From Bacteroidales bacterium (GTDB lineage: Bacteria; Bacteroidota; Bacteroidia; Bacteroidales; Lentimicrobiaceae), in assembly GCA_016705005.1 (NCBI GenBank), contig JADIZB010000022.1, positions 1 to 64,000 of the forward strand: a stretch of DNA of 64,000 nt, read 5' to 3'. A model generated the notes under the pieces. The model ran no database searches, was not told where the DNA came from, and saw nothing but the letters and a program-made list of their open reading frames with translations. Numbering within the stretch: the stretch's first letter is position 1; each line of letters opens with the position of its first letter. This document shows positions 1 to 9,171 of the stretch, piece by piece. The position numbers and the translations under genes are program-made.

Positions 1-2779
1 CTGAACGATGGAAAGGTCGAGCCGGACAATACAAGACAAACAGGGTTTGCTGTGGGTCGGGGAGCAACCGTGGAATCTTTGTTTACGACGGTTTTGGTTT
101 CCGTGAAGCAGAACTTCCAGATAGCCTTAATTTACAGGAGGTTACATCACTTGCCGTTGATCATTCGGGCATGATCTGGGCCGGTTTCAGCAACGGAAGC
201 ATCGTCACGGGTCATGAAAGGATTTGTCCGTTTCCTCCTCCCGAAGGTCTGCCAAGGGTGCCGGTGACTGCATTGCTGTTCGAGCCCGATGGCACCTTCT
301 GGATGGCCACTTATGGTGAGGAATCTAGTTTTACAGGGATGATAGGCTTTTCAACATCAATACCGATGACCAGCTCGGTGACAATTACATCTACACCCTT
401 GCTTTGGGCGACAATGGCATGGTCTGGGCCGAAACGACGCCGGCATCGGTGTATACAGCGCGAAAGGCAAAAAAGGTTTTCAAACACTACTCTACACCTG
501 AAGGGCTGCCCGATGTTATCGTACAGTCGATTACCAAAGCAAGATCAGGCGGTTACTGGATAGGTATGCAGGAAAAGGGTATCTGTTATTTCAATCCGCT
601 CAAAGAGTTTCAGATCCCGTTTGAAGGCACCTGGTCCCATGGTTCGGTGCACGCTCTTCTCGATTCCGGCGACCTATTGTGGATTGCCACCGAAGACGAC
701 GGGTTGGTGGAACTGCCATTGAAGCAGGAAAATCTGCCGGAATAAGCATGAAGGAATTCACCGGCAAACGTGCAGGATGTTTAATTCAGGACAATGAAGG
801 TTGTGTATGGCTGGTTGCTTCAGGCTTATTACAATGGACACCGGGTCCGGGTTTAAGACATTACAGAAAGGTGGGTGAAAGGAGCTTTGGAAATATACAT
901 GCCATTTTTGCCGATACAAGGGCGGCTTCTGGTTCGGAAACGACGAGGGATTATATCACTACAACCGCACCATTACGGGAACGTCATCGCTTCAAAAATC
1001 CCACTTCCAGGAGGCATTGGCAATTCAGCCATCACCAGTATTTACAGTGATAAGAGCAGAAGCCTCTGGGTTGGGACATTTGGTAGCGGCTTATACCGAA
1101 GCTTGCAGGGTTCGAACGAAATGAAAAGGGTAACCGACCCGGGAGGGATGCTAACGACAATATCCTGGCCATTTCAGGGCATGGTTCCGATATATGGCTG
1201 GCCACCCTCGGCGGTGCCTTCCGGTGCAATACCATCCGGAGCTGATGGCTTTTCAGGTTTGATCATTTTTCATCGGCCGAAGGGTTGGGTAACAATTATA
1301 TCTATGCGGTTCTCGCCGACCGCAATGGAAGAGTCTGGTTCCGGAACCGACGGCAAGGGTGCAGCCATGAAAAAGGCAGGTTTTACCGGCTTTGGTCCGG
1401 TTCAGGAATGCCCGGGAAGGTAATCTATTCGTTAGCAGAAGACAGCGATGGGAAATGTGGTTCGGCTCGGCCAGAGAAGGTATTTACCGTTACGACGGGA
1501 AGATGTTACCGGTTTTCCAACCAGTCCGGGCCTGCGATCCGGGCATCACATCGGTTGCCGGTGGCTCGCAGAATCAGATGATTGTTGTGCACAATCAGGA
1601 ATTGATATCATCAATACCCGGACAGGACAGGTGGCTTACCTGGGAGTCCAGGCAGGCATCGGTGAAATTAACCTTGATTTGAACGCTGTGGCTACCGACA
1701 GCTCCGGATCGGTATGGATCGGTACACGCGACGGGATTGTGCATTATACGCCTGAATATCTCAATTCCATGGCCATGCCGCTGACTTCCATCAGAAGGGT
1801 ATCGGTTTACCTCTCTGATGAAGAGGCCCTCCCGGGACAAGTTTTCCCACACAATCAGAACCACCTTTCGTTTTCCTACATCGGACTCTGGCTCAGCGAT
1901 CCCGGAACTGTGACCTACCAGGTTAAACTGGAAGGCAACGATCCGGACTGGATCTATACCGGCGACCGGCTTGCCACTTATTCCAACCTCAGGCCTGGCA
2001 GTTACACTTTCAGAGTGCAATCATCCGTAAACAAAGATTTTACTTTTGCCCGTGAAGCAACATTCCGTTTCAGCATCAAGCCACCGGTATATAGCCGCTG
2101 GTGGTTCGTGCTGGGAGTTCTGCTGCTGATTATTGGCCTGACATGGTTCTTCATCAGCACCCGCTTAAAAAGGGTCAGAAGGGAAGATCAGCTACTGAGG
2201 GGAAAAGCAGAATCACAGTTTTCAGATAGTTGCGAAGCCAGGTAAATCCGCACTTCCTTTTCAATAATTTCAGCACCCTGATGGCCATTATTGATGAAGA
2301 CAAGGACCTCGCCATTGAATATGTAGGAAAACTATCTGTTTTCTTCCGCTATATTCTTGAATACCGCGACAAAGACCTTATTCCGCTTTCGGAAGAACTG
2401 GAAACCGTGGATAATTACCTTTTTCTCCAGAAAAAGATATGGCGATAGCCTCACCGTTGAAAAAAATATCACAGAAGCTTACCTGACGAGTTTCATCCCG
2501 CCGCTGACCCTGCAGCTACTGCTCGAGAATGCCGTGAAACACAACATTGTTTCCACTTCGAAACCTTTAAACATCATCATCTACAGCAAAGAAGAACTGC
2601 TGGTCGTCGAAAATACCCTGCAACCCCGTAAATCGCCGGAGCCTTCAACAGGCATGGGTTTGCAAAATATCCGCAGCCGGTACAAAATATTTACCAGTAA
2701 AGAGATAAGGGTTGCACAAACAGAGAGTCTGTTCAGCATCACTCTTCCTTTGATCTTTTCCAAAACAAAGAAACCATGA
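1..2779 (+). pseudogene. Frameshifted beta-propeller sensor histidine kinase (LytS type), 5' end outside window
   Basis: Conceptual repair gives one continuous protein. It has periplasmic two-component-regulator propeller blades (recurrent W-x-G/A-T and D-x-x-G-x-[VI]-W motifs, about 30-1740), a Y_Y_Y Ig-like domain (about 1800-2085), one membrane segment (about 2095-2155) and a His_kinase/HATPase module. The phospho-acceptor region VNPHFLFNNF is visible at about 2245 and the N-box ENAVKH at about 2525. The reading frame changes at least ten times. Several changes sit in homopolymers: an extra G near 54-58, a lost G near 429 and an extra A near 2431. Reg_prop kinases of this family usually sense extracellular polysaccharides or control surface functions. 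Later genes in the window are intact, so decay is more likely than a general sequencing fault, but a low-quality contig edge cannot be excluded. Confidence 0.85.
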
Positions 2780-3560
2780 AAGTACTGATTATTGAAGATG
2801 AACCTGCTACTGCAAGAAGGATGCAGAAACTACTGATGGAAACTGATGTTTCCATTGAAGTACTGGCTGTTACCGACAGCATCGAGAGTACAGTTGCATG
2901 GTTTTAAGCAAAATGCAGCCCCGATCTGGCTTTTATGGATATCCAGCTGGCCGACGGGATCAGTTTCGATATTTTCGACGAGGTTGAAGTGGCCTGTCCG
3001 GTTATATTCACGACAGCCTACGACAAATATGCCATTGATGCCTTTAAAGTAAACAGCATAGATTACTTGCTGAAGCCGGTTGAAAAGGGATGCGGTAGAA
3101 AAGGCGCTCCTCAAATACAAACGCTTTCACACAGCTACAACACCAGTGTTTGATTATTCAAGGCTGGCTGATCTGATACAGAAACAGGCCAAACCTGAAG
3201 TACTCAAAAGGATGGTTGTAAGGTTTGGCGACACCATAAAGGCAGTGGAATACAACCAGATTGCCTACTTCTATACCATCGAAAAGCAGGTATTCTGCAC
3301 CACTTTTGCGGGTGATAACTACCCGGCTGAGTTCAGTTTGGATAAGCTCGGAACCATGCTTGACCCGGAAATGTTTTCAGAGTCAACAGGAGTTTCATAG
3401 TCAACTATTCGGCCATAGACAAGATGACCTCATGGTCGAAATCGCCGGTTAAACTCATTCTCAAACCACCAACCACCCTGGATACCGTCACCAGCACCGA
3501 GCGTTCGGGCGATTTCAAGCGATGGCTGACAGGAGATCGGAGAATTTTAAACACGATATT
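2776..3560 (+). pseudogene. Frameshifted LytTR response regulator
   Basis: The ATG at 2776 overlaps the kinase stop, as in intact LytS/LytTR pairs. The receiver domain starts MKVLIIEDEP (acidic pocket) and continues in another frame with the phospho-acceptor Asp in FMDIQLADG (about 2938). The conserved Thr and Lys of a receiver appear in FTTAYDKYA and LLKPVEK. A LytTR DNA-binding domain follows (RMVVRFGDTIKAV from about 3210). The frame is lost near 2900, near 3090 and again at about 3373, where one missing T turns the expected FFRVNRSFIVN segment into a stop. It would have been the partner of the upstream kinase; both are broken in the same way. Confidence 0.85.
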
Positions 3561-4161
3561 TGACGTTGGATCTTGGGCGTTCGATGTTCAATTTGTTCAC
3601 GTAAGCGCGTTTGGGGTTGGGCGTTAGACGTTGAAGTTCACGCCGCGGTTCGCGGTGCTATGTCTTGTTGGATTGGAGGCGGTCGGCGGGACAGTTCAGC
3701 AAGAGCGGGAAAGCCGGGCAGCCCTCCTTCGGCGGGTAAACCGGCAGGCGGGTTCAGATGTTCAATGCGCTTCGCGCGTTTGAAGTTGGACGTTAGACGT
3801 TGGATGTCAAGGATTTAAAGTCAATCCGGAGGCTCGGCTTGGTTCGAAAAGTTATAGATGCCTGTTTTTTTTCTACTGAGCCTATGTGGAGAAAAAGCGA
3901 GTTAAGCTCAAGCGTTCGAAGCGCTTCGCGCGATTTTACGGTATCATGGCTTCGCAGTTCAAAAATTTCGTTGTTCAAAAGGCGAGAAATCAAACTCAAC
4001 GACTAAGCAAAAGAAAGCAACCTGGAAGTTGCCTATTGAGAGTTAGCGGTCAGAACTTCTTCTTTTCTAAGTATCGATGACTCTGAATTGCTGCTTTTGG
4101 TTAACTGAAGACCCGACGTGACAACAAGAAAACCGGATCAGTGTGCCGGAAAATTACTGTC
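3541..4161. repeat. Gene-free block of word-like intergenic repeats
   Basis: No credible gene is seen. From about 3556 to 3810 variants of the words GACGTTGGA, GGGCGTTAGAC and GTTCGATGTTCAA recur (for example 3612-3635 and 3781-3807). GCGCTTCGCGCG occurs at about 3769 and again, nearly identical, at about 3926. A GC-rich element at 3721-3755 has relatives at 13951-13984 and 15868-15920. The composition differs sharply from the flanking genes. It looks like a decayed, repeat-colonised spacer; no function is proposed. Confidence 0.6.
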
Positions 4162-5049
4162 TCATTCTTCAACACTGGTTTTATCATTTTCAAACATACT
4201 TAAGTCTGGCGGATTATGCAGAAAGTAGTTTTGTCCATGCTTCATTTGTTTGGTGGCAGATGATTTGCTGAAGTCTGTTTTTCCGAAAAAGGAACAGTTC
4301 ATTATTTCGGACTGTTCAAAGATCACACTGATGAAAGTGGCATGTTGCTTAAAATCAGCGCTGCTGAAGACTGATCTGCCTCTTATTTCTGCATAATTGA
4401 AAAAACAATCTCCGTTCCAATTGACCAGTGAGAAATCGGTATATCCAAAGAACCGGGTGTTGCTGAACTGAGCGGTGGCATTGAAGGTGGTTCCCTGGAA
4501 ACTGCTGCCAACATCTGAAGCGGCATCGAGAAAACCGGCCTGCTGCATAAAAAAGGCGTTCTGGAAACGAAGTTCTCCGTGAAAGATACATCTGTTAAAC
4601 CATGCCTGTTGAGAAAAACTGCATTCTTCGAAATTGGCGGTCTTCTCAAACAATGAACCGGAAAACACTGTTTTCCCCAATATGCTGCAAGCCCTGAAGG
4701 TAACGGGCTCCTTAAATGTACAGCCCAGGAACGACAGATTGCCCTGAAACATTGTGCTGTATTTCATGCCTTTGTCATCAGTTGCATAAGCCCGCACTTC
4801 CCTTTCAAAAACGCAGTTTTTAAAGGTAACAGAGGCGTTGTAACGGGTCTGTTGCATCACCTCACTTACCGGATTCGATGGCATAATTCTGGTGAAGTCA
4901 AATTCTTCAGATAAGGTTTTATTTTCTATCAGGATATCGCGGCCAGCCCGCAATTGTTTAATGAATGATTTCAGATCCGGATCCTGTCCTGTGGTATCAC
5001 AGGTGGTGAACAACATGATGGTCAAAAGCAACAGCGATTGTTTTATCAT
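4162..5049 (-). CDS. Pentapeptide-repeat-like exported lipoprotein
   Basis: This 295-residue protein starts MIKQSLLLLT with a hydrophobic signal ending in a Cys (FTTC, residues 14-17), an imperfect lipobox that still suggests a lipoprotein. From about residue 70 to 260 it shows degenerate five-residue periodicity with repeated A/C-x-F strings (TFKNCVF, SFLGCTF, NFEECSF, WFNRCIF). These are typical of a right-handed quadrilateral beta helix of the pentapeptide family. Pentapeptide proteins are structural or binding scaffolds, and no catalytic residues are visible. It is transcribed toward the broken two-component locus and lies just downstream of the C1 peptidase on the same strand. The specific function is unknown. 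Confidence 0.75.
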   Translation of the reverse strand: MIKQSLLLLTIMLFTTCDTTGQDPDLKSFIKQLRAGRDILIENKTLSEEFDFTRIMPSNPVSEVMQQTRYNASVTFKNCVFEREVRAYATDDKGMKYSTMFQGNLSFLGCTFKEPVTFRACSILGKTVFSGSLFEKTANFEECSFSQQAWFNRCIFHGELRFQNAFFMQQAGFLDAASDVGSSFQGTTFNATAQFSNTRFFGYTDFSLVNWNGDCFFNYAEIRGRSVFSSADFKQHATFISVIFEQSEIMNCSFFGKTDFSKSSATKQMKHGQNYFLHNPPDLSMFENDKTSVEE

Positions 5050-5132
5050 AGCCTGGTAAAATTATTATAGAACAGGGTAGCAGAATAACGAATATGTTAT
5101 CTGCTCACCTCAAATGGACGCTAAAAACCGGA

Positions 5133-6782
5133 TCAATGCTTTCCCGGGATCCGGTAGCCGGCCTTACGTTGAAGATACTCATCAACTTTTTGATCGAGCC
5201 TTCCGCTTTTTTTCTCTGCTTTGAAAAATGCAAGAATTTCTTTTTGTGTATAAGCGTTTTTAAATTCAGGTGTTACTACTGAATTGTATTTGCTGTTTCT
5301 GAGATTGGGCACCGATGCGGGAACTTCATTTTTAAATTTGAAACTTCCTGCATTCCCGCCTGTGGACTTTGTACCAATGCCATAATCAAAGTATATAGGA
5401 TAAACACTGGTGTAAAAGAGGTTATTGATTTCGTTCTCTTCCTGGAATTTATCTTCAGCATCGGCAATGGTCAGTAAATAATAATATCCGGTGATGTCAG
5501 GCATGTAATAAGTTCTGGTCACACTTTCAAAGCCCCAGGCATAGTTGGCAAAATTATTCCCTGCCGGGATCGGGATATTGAAAATACAATTCCATTCTGT
5601 CGGACAATTGTAGGTATTCTCAGCAACAGAAGTATTAAACTGGTCGTAGAAAATCACTCCATAGTCGTTGGCGTCATAGGCATTATAATAGATATGGTAG
5701 TAAGACCAGTCTGCTGAAGAGGATGCATTGGCATTGCCAATGTTGTAAATGTTAAAATCAAGAATTCTTTCTGTCGGATAATCATAGTTTCCGGTTGAAT
5801 AGTCGTTAAAAATCCAGGGAGCCAGATCAACACCGCTTACAACAGGATTGGGACCCGGATCGGGAGGATTATCGCCGCCTTCATTGGCAGCTATGAACAG
5901 AACTTTATCATTGCCTTCACCCATAACAAATTCATTAAAAAAGAAATTGTAGTCAACCCAGCAATTTCCGGAAGATCCCCAGCCGGCTCCCCATGAATTA
6001 ACAACCCTGAAGGCACCATTCGGTCCTTTATTGTCGTCGTAACCGCCTATAATCAATGCATGGTATGCGTGTTGTCCTACATTGTCGTATGAAGTAGCTG
6101 AAGTAATCACTTCGTCAGAATTGTGGCTCATAAAATTATCGGCCAGTTTTGCGCCAAAGATAACCGGCACATTCTGAGAAATATTCTTTTTAATAGCTGA
6201 AACGGATCCTTCTACCTTACGCCAGTATGCGATTTTATTTCCGGCTGCTTCTGTTGCCCAGGAAGGATCGAGCCCCGATTGTGAGCAATTACCAAGGCTG
6301 GTATATGGAACGGTTTGCAGGGTTGCAATTCCCCTGTTCTGGATGATGTTCAAAGCGTCCTCAAAATTGGAACCCCCACAATCCTGACCTTTGAGGTTAT
6401 CATCAATGGCAGTAAAAAGGTCCTTTGGACTGAATTGTTTGTTCGGGCTGGCAAGGTCGTTGGCGTTATATCCCTTCTCGATGCCATTGATGACTGTCTT
6501 GCAGTTGTATCCAACAGCCCATGCCACACAGGTGCCGTATTGACCCTGATCGCCGGTCGGAGGAAACTTGTCAAGAATATCATAGGATTCAGGGAGATTA
6601 TCAGCTCCAAAACCGAAATTGGTTGTTGCAGGTACAGAACTCATATCGTCGTCATCCCTCAGTCCAAGACCGAATCCGGTTTCATTCGGATCATCTGGTG
6701 TATCATCATCTTTTGGATCGCAACCGGAAATCATCAGTAAGCTAAAAAGTGATAACACGGTTAAAAATGGTAATTTTTTCAT
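5133..6782 (-). CDS. Papain-like (C1 family) cysteine peptidase lipoprotein
   Basis: A 549-residue protein with a clear lipoprotein signal (SLLMISGC, Cys 21) followed by an acidic DPKDDD stretch, which is the Bacteroidota lipoprotein export signal favouring the outer surface. The peptidase domain covers about residues 60-300. It shows GDQGQYGTCVAWAVGY with the catalytic Cys, GQHAYHALIIGGYDD with the catalytic His, and VVNSWGAGWG with the catalytic Asn, so it looks active. The remaining 250 residues are an Asp/Asn/Tyr-rich beta domain resembling CARDB-type adhesion modules, then a charged tail. A perfect TAACTTTG element lies upstream at 6813-6820 on the minus strand. It probably degrades or processes proteins at the cell surface. 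Confidence 0.88.
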   Translation of the reverse strand: MKKLPFLTVLSLFSLLMISGCDPKDDDTPDDPNETGFGLGLRDDDDMSSVPATTNFGFGADNLPESYDILDKFPPTGDQGQYGTCVAWAVGYNCKTVINGIEKGYNANDLASPNKQFSPKDLFTAIDDNLKGQDCGGSNFEDALNIIQNRGIATLQTVPYTSLGNCSQSGLDPSWATEAAGNKIAYWRKVEGSVSAIKKNISQNVPVIFGAKLADNFMSHNSDEVITSATSYDNVGQHAYHALIIGGYDDNKGPNGAFRVVNSWGAGWGSSGNCWVDYNFFFNEFVMGEGNDKVLFIAANEGGDNPPDPGPNPVVSGVDLAPWIFNDYSTGNYDYPTERILDFNIYNIGNANASSSADWSYYHIYYNAYDANDYGVIFYDQFNTSVAENTYNCPTEWNCIFNIPIPAGNNFANYAWGFESVTRTYYMPDITGYYYLLTIADAEDKFQEENEINNLFYTSVYPIYFDYGIGTKSTGGNAGSFKFKNEVPASVPNLRNSKYNSVVTPEFKNAYTQKEILAFFKAEKKSGRLDQKVDEYLQRKAGYRIPGKH

Positions 6783-6812
6783 GGTTTTGTTGATTTATTA
6801 TGGTGGGAAAAA

Positions 6813-6820
6813 CAAAGTTA
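6813..6820 (-). promoter_or_regulatory. Bacteroidota -7 element for the C1 peptidase gene
   Basis: The minus strand reads TAACTTTG, a perfect TAnnTTTG, 31 bp before the start codon at 6782. No strong -33 TTTG was recognised. Confidence 0.55.
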
Positions 6821-6983
6821 CGAAATATTAAATGTTTCTGCAATATCTTATTCTCACAAATTTGTATCAAAGTGCAACATAGACAAATGAACACAGTTTA
6901 CCTGATTTTAACCTCCCGATGGCCGATGAACAACGGAAATCAAACTTTTCACTTTTTACAAACCATTGTTTACATCCCTTTCT

Positions 6984-6991
6984 TATCTTTG
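6984..6991 (+). promoter_or_regulatory. Bacteroidota -7 element for folB
   Basis: TATCTTTG lies 17 bp before the ATG at 7009, with a TTG at 6966-6968 upstream. Its position argues that folB starts at 7009 and not at the earlier in-frame ATG at 6919. Confidence 0.6.
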
Positions 6992-7008
6992 CTGCAAACC
7001 ACAACGGT

Positions 7009-7374
7009 ATGGGATTAATTTCAATCGAAGGCATGGAGTTCTTTGCTTATCATGGCCATTTCAAGGAGGAACAGGTCATCGGCACCCGCTTTATGGTCGA
7101 TCTTTACATTGAAGTCGACACCGGGCAGGCAGAGCGCAGCGACAACCTGCACGATACGGTGAATTACCTGACTGTATACCAGACCGTTAAAAAGGAGATG
7201 GAACAGAAGTCACACCTGCTTGAACATGTGGCCCACCGTATTTTAAAGGCTGTTCATGCCCGTTTCCCGGATGTATCGGAAGCCGAAGTGAAAATTTCAA
7301 AACTCAACCCTCCCCTGGGCGGAAAAATAGACAGGGTTTGTGTTACCTTAACCAGTGATGATATTTATGAATGA
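7009..7374 (+). CDS. folB: Dihydroneopterin aldolase
   Basis: FolB converts 7,8-dihydroneopterin to 6-hydroxymethyl-dihydropterin and glycolaldehyde in folate synthesis, in the cytoplasm. The 121-residue product from the ATG at 7009 has the family's length and begins MGLISIEGMEFFAYHGHF, the strongly conserved N-terminal pterin-binding strand with FAYHG. LLEHVAHRI carries the conserved Glu/His region, and the C-terminus has the ISKLNPPLGG loop. An upstream in-frame ATG at 6919 would add 30 unrelated residues and start before the -7 element, so it is rejected. The downstream CWC gene overlaps the stop codon, suggesting co-transcription. Confidence 0.92.
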   Translation: MGLISIEGMEFFAYHGHFKEEQVIGTRFMVDLYIEVDTGQAERSDNLHDTVNYLTVYQTVKKEMEQKSHLLEHVAHRILKAVHARFPDVSEAEVKISKLNPPLGGKIDRVCVTLTSDDIYE

Positions 7375-7570
7375 ATCAGTAAAACCAACACAGAAAATAT
7401 GCCCGCGTTGCGGCAGAACCTTCGGATGCCTGCATGCGGAAGGCTGCTGGTGCTTTGACTTTGTCATCACACCGGAAAATACAGAGAAATTGAAAAACAC
7501 CTACAACAATTGCCTTTGTCCGGAATGCCTGCCTTTATACGGGGAGAAAAAGACAACCGGAAACGTCTGA
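7367..7570 (+). CDS. Cysteine-rich CWC family protein
   Basis: A small protein of about 67 residues whose ATG at 7367 overlaps the folB stop codon (TGA 7372-7374). It has CPRCG, then C-x(5)-C-W-C, then CLCPECL, the arrangement of the cysteine-rich CWC family, which probably binds zinc. The biochemical role of the family is not established. Coupling to folB suggests the same transcript. Alternative starts at 7355 (GTG) or 7358 add only three or four residues. Confidence 0.75.
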   Translation: MNESVKPTQKICPRCGRTFGCLHAEGCWCFDFVITPENTEKLKNTYNNCLCPECLPLYGEKKTTGNV

Positions 7571-7642
7571 AATAGATAAATTATTGATTGACTGAAACTT
7601 AATCATCAATTAAAAAAAGTCGGCGGGAATACGGAATTTTAC

Positions 7643-7650
7643 TAAATTTG
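7643..7650 (+). promoter_or_regulatory. -7 element for tRNA-Cys
   Basis: TAAATTTG matches TAnnTTTG exactly and ends 10 bp before the first base of tRNA-Cys. Confidence 0.6.
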
Positions 7651-7660
7651 CCGCGATTAT

Positions 7661-7731
7661 GGTCTCGTGGCCGAGTGGCTAGGCAGAGGTCTGCAAAACC
7701 TTGTACAGCGGTTCGAATCCGCTCGAGACCT
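7661..7731 (+). tRNA. tRNA-Cys (GCA)
   Basis: The cloverleaf is complete. The acceptor arms GGTCTCG and CGAGACC pair perfectly, and the anticodon stem GAGGT/ACCTT encloses the loop CTGCAAA with anticodon GCA. The T arm AGCGG-TTCGAAT-CCGCT is perfect. The length is 71 nt with discriminator T/U73, as required for tRNA-Cys. CCA is not encoded. It is flanked by a -7 element and an intrinsic terminator, so it is a single-gene unit. Confidence 0.96.
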
Positions 7732-7735
7732 CAAA

Positions 7736-7764
7736 AACCGGTTCCTGATGGAGCCGGTTTTTTT
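7736..7764 (+). terminator. Intrinsic terminator after tRNA-Cys
   Basis: Ten-bp stem (AACCGGTTCC with GGAGCCGGTT, one G-T pair), TGAT loop, then a run of T from 7758. Confidence 0.85.
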
Positions 7765-7948
7765 ATTATCCCACAACCGGAGTCTTTAACCCAGCCGGTA
7801 TTAAACCTCGCAGGCGATCGGAAAAGGTCGGATTCCGGGAACTCCGGTACTATGAAACCATTGTATTTAACAATGCAGCCATAGGTATTATCCCGGCAAA
7901 AGACAAATACAAAAACGGAATAACCGATAATCTCAGGATGGTATAACC

Positions 7949-8860
7949 CTAATTCTTCAAACACCTGACGGATATACCATAATTCGAATTAAGAGGACTG
8001 CGTATTACTTCTGCATAGTTATACCATAAACTCCGGTAATAAAGGTCTGTCGTGAAATACACCGTTGAGCTCCAGAAGTATCCATTGGTGTTTTGAAAGT
8101 TGAAAGATCCTGAACTGTGGCGCATACCTCCCGGAAGGCCTGTAAATCCACTGCTGTTGGTGGCACCGGTATTGGGGGAAGCCCAATGCGTATTCCCGGC
8201 TTCCTTCATTTTTCCGCCGGCATCCGTTCCTGAAAATACTCCCAGTGCTGAACAATTAACACTTGCGTCAAGGTAGGTGGTTAGTGTACACCACTCAGCA
8301 TCGGTGGGCACATGCCAGCCTGTAGGGCAAATGCCCTGTGATCCGGGGATGGTTGAATATTGCATCACCTCATTCCACTGGTAAAGTCCACCATAATCAT
8401 CACATCCGGATTCAAGGTCATTAAAGCAATACTTTTCAGGAATCCCATTGTCAGATTGGTTGTTTACACCATCTATCCGCGCACCTGTGTTCAGATTCTG
8501 TGCCATCCAGCACTGGGTTCCGATCTGAACGGTGGTGTAGATTCTGCCGTCGCGCAAGTCACTGAAGGGCTGTCCGCAGATAAATGAACTGAGCAGACCC
8601 CATGAGGAGCCATTATAAATATTTACTGTCTTTTCTTCGGTATTATAGATCATCAGACCTTCAGCCGGGGATGGAATTGAATTCCGCTGAGCAGTGGTCA
8701 TCCGTGGTGGCAAAAACCCTTTGTCTGTAAAATTTACATCAAGACCTGCCGAGGGATCTGGTGCACTTTCGTTCCCGTTAATCCCTACGCCCTGCGCCTG
8801 GCTGAGAATTGTGATTCCTGAAAAGATAAGGGTAATAAGAATAATATGTAATGATTTCAT
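7949..8860 (-). CDS. Secreted FISUMP-domain protein
   Basis: A 303-residue protein with a signal peptide (MKSLHIILITLIFSG, cleavage near SQAQ). It is followed by a short tail-fibre-like segment (GVGINGNESAPDPSAGLDV, then a GFLPPRMTTAQRN motif) common in Bacteroidota surface proteins. From residue 105 on it carries the Fibrobacter succinogenes major paralogous (FISUMP) domain. Diagnostic strings are IGTQCWMAQNLNTG, GLYQWNEVMQY, GICPTGWHVPTDAEW, GFTGLPGGMR and a terminal GISVRCLKN. The domain resembles C-type-lectin/formylglycine-type folds, and its function is not established. It stands alone between tRNA-Cys (opposite strand) and the porin locus. Cysteines at conserved positions suggest disulfides in the periplasm or outside. 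Confidence 0.85.
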   Translation of the reverse strand: MKSLHIILITLIFSGITILSQAQGVGINGNESAPDPSAGLDVNFTDKGFLPPRMTTAQRNSIPSPAEGLMIYNTEEKTVNIYNGSSWGLLSSFICGQPFSDLRDGRIYTTVQIGTQCWMAQNLNTGARIDGVNNQSDNGIPEKYCFNDLESGCDDYGGLYQWNEVMQYSTIPGSQGICPTGWHVPTDAEWCTLTTYLDASVNCSALGVFSGTDAGGKMKEAGNTHWASPNTGATNSSGFTGLPGGMRHSSGSFNFQNTNGYFWSSTVYFTTDLYYRSLWYNYAEVIRSPLNSNYGISVRCLKN

Positions 8861-9082
8861 AATCCGTTGGTTTTAAACTTTTAACTGCTCTACTCTTTTT
8901 CAGGATTTTCGAGATTCTCCGTAATTTATTGTCTTACAAATACTTCCATAAAGCTATTATTAACAGGGGAATCTGATAAATGTTTTATGACTTAAGCATC
9001 CCGATCCCGGAGAGCTCCCAGGATAAAAAGCCGTAAGATGAATCTGCGACAAATTATTATCCAAACCGACTTTATTTTATCT
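8861..9082. other. Divergent intergenic region upstream of FISUMP and porin genes
   Basis: AT-rich spacer between divergent genes. No gene, RNA or clear terminator was seen. The porin-side promoter and palindrome start at 9083. Confidence 0.5.
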
Positions 9083-9110
9083 TAATTCAGGTAATGGATT
9101 ACCTGAATTA
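9083..9110. promoter_or_regulatory. Perfect palindrome, candidate operator of the porin/FMN locus
   Basis: Two 13-bp arms (TAATTCAGGTAAT at 9083-9095 and its exact complement at 9098-9110) are separated by GG. It lies immediately upstream of the -7 element at 9115 and covers the expected -33 position, a classical repressor or activator site. No T-run follows, so it is not a terminator. The regulator is not encoded in the window. Confidence 0.7.
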
Positions 9111-9114
9111 TTTA

Positions 9115-9122
9115 TAGTTTTG
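9115..9122 (+). promoter_or_regulatory. -7 element for the porin gene
   Basis: TAGTTTTG matches TAnnTTTG, 5 bp after the palindrome and 49 bp before the ATG at 9172. Confidence 0.6.
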
Positions 9123-9171
9123 CCATTGTTTATATTCAGTCTAAATTAATTTACCAACGCTTTCAAACAAC

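Noticed and set aside
3793..4080. Overlapping short reading frames of 60-80 codons on both strands
   Set aside because: They lie in repeat-rich spacer, overlap each other, and their translations are low-complexity and basic without any family pattern.
7648..7884. 78-codon frame across tRNA-Cys
   Set aside because: It is a translation of the tRNA and its terminator, so not a gene.
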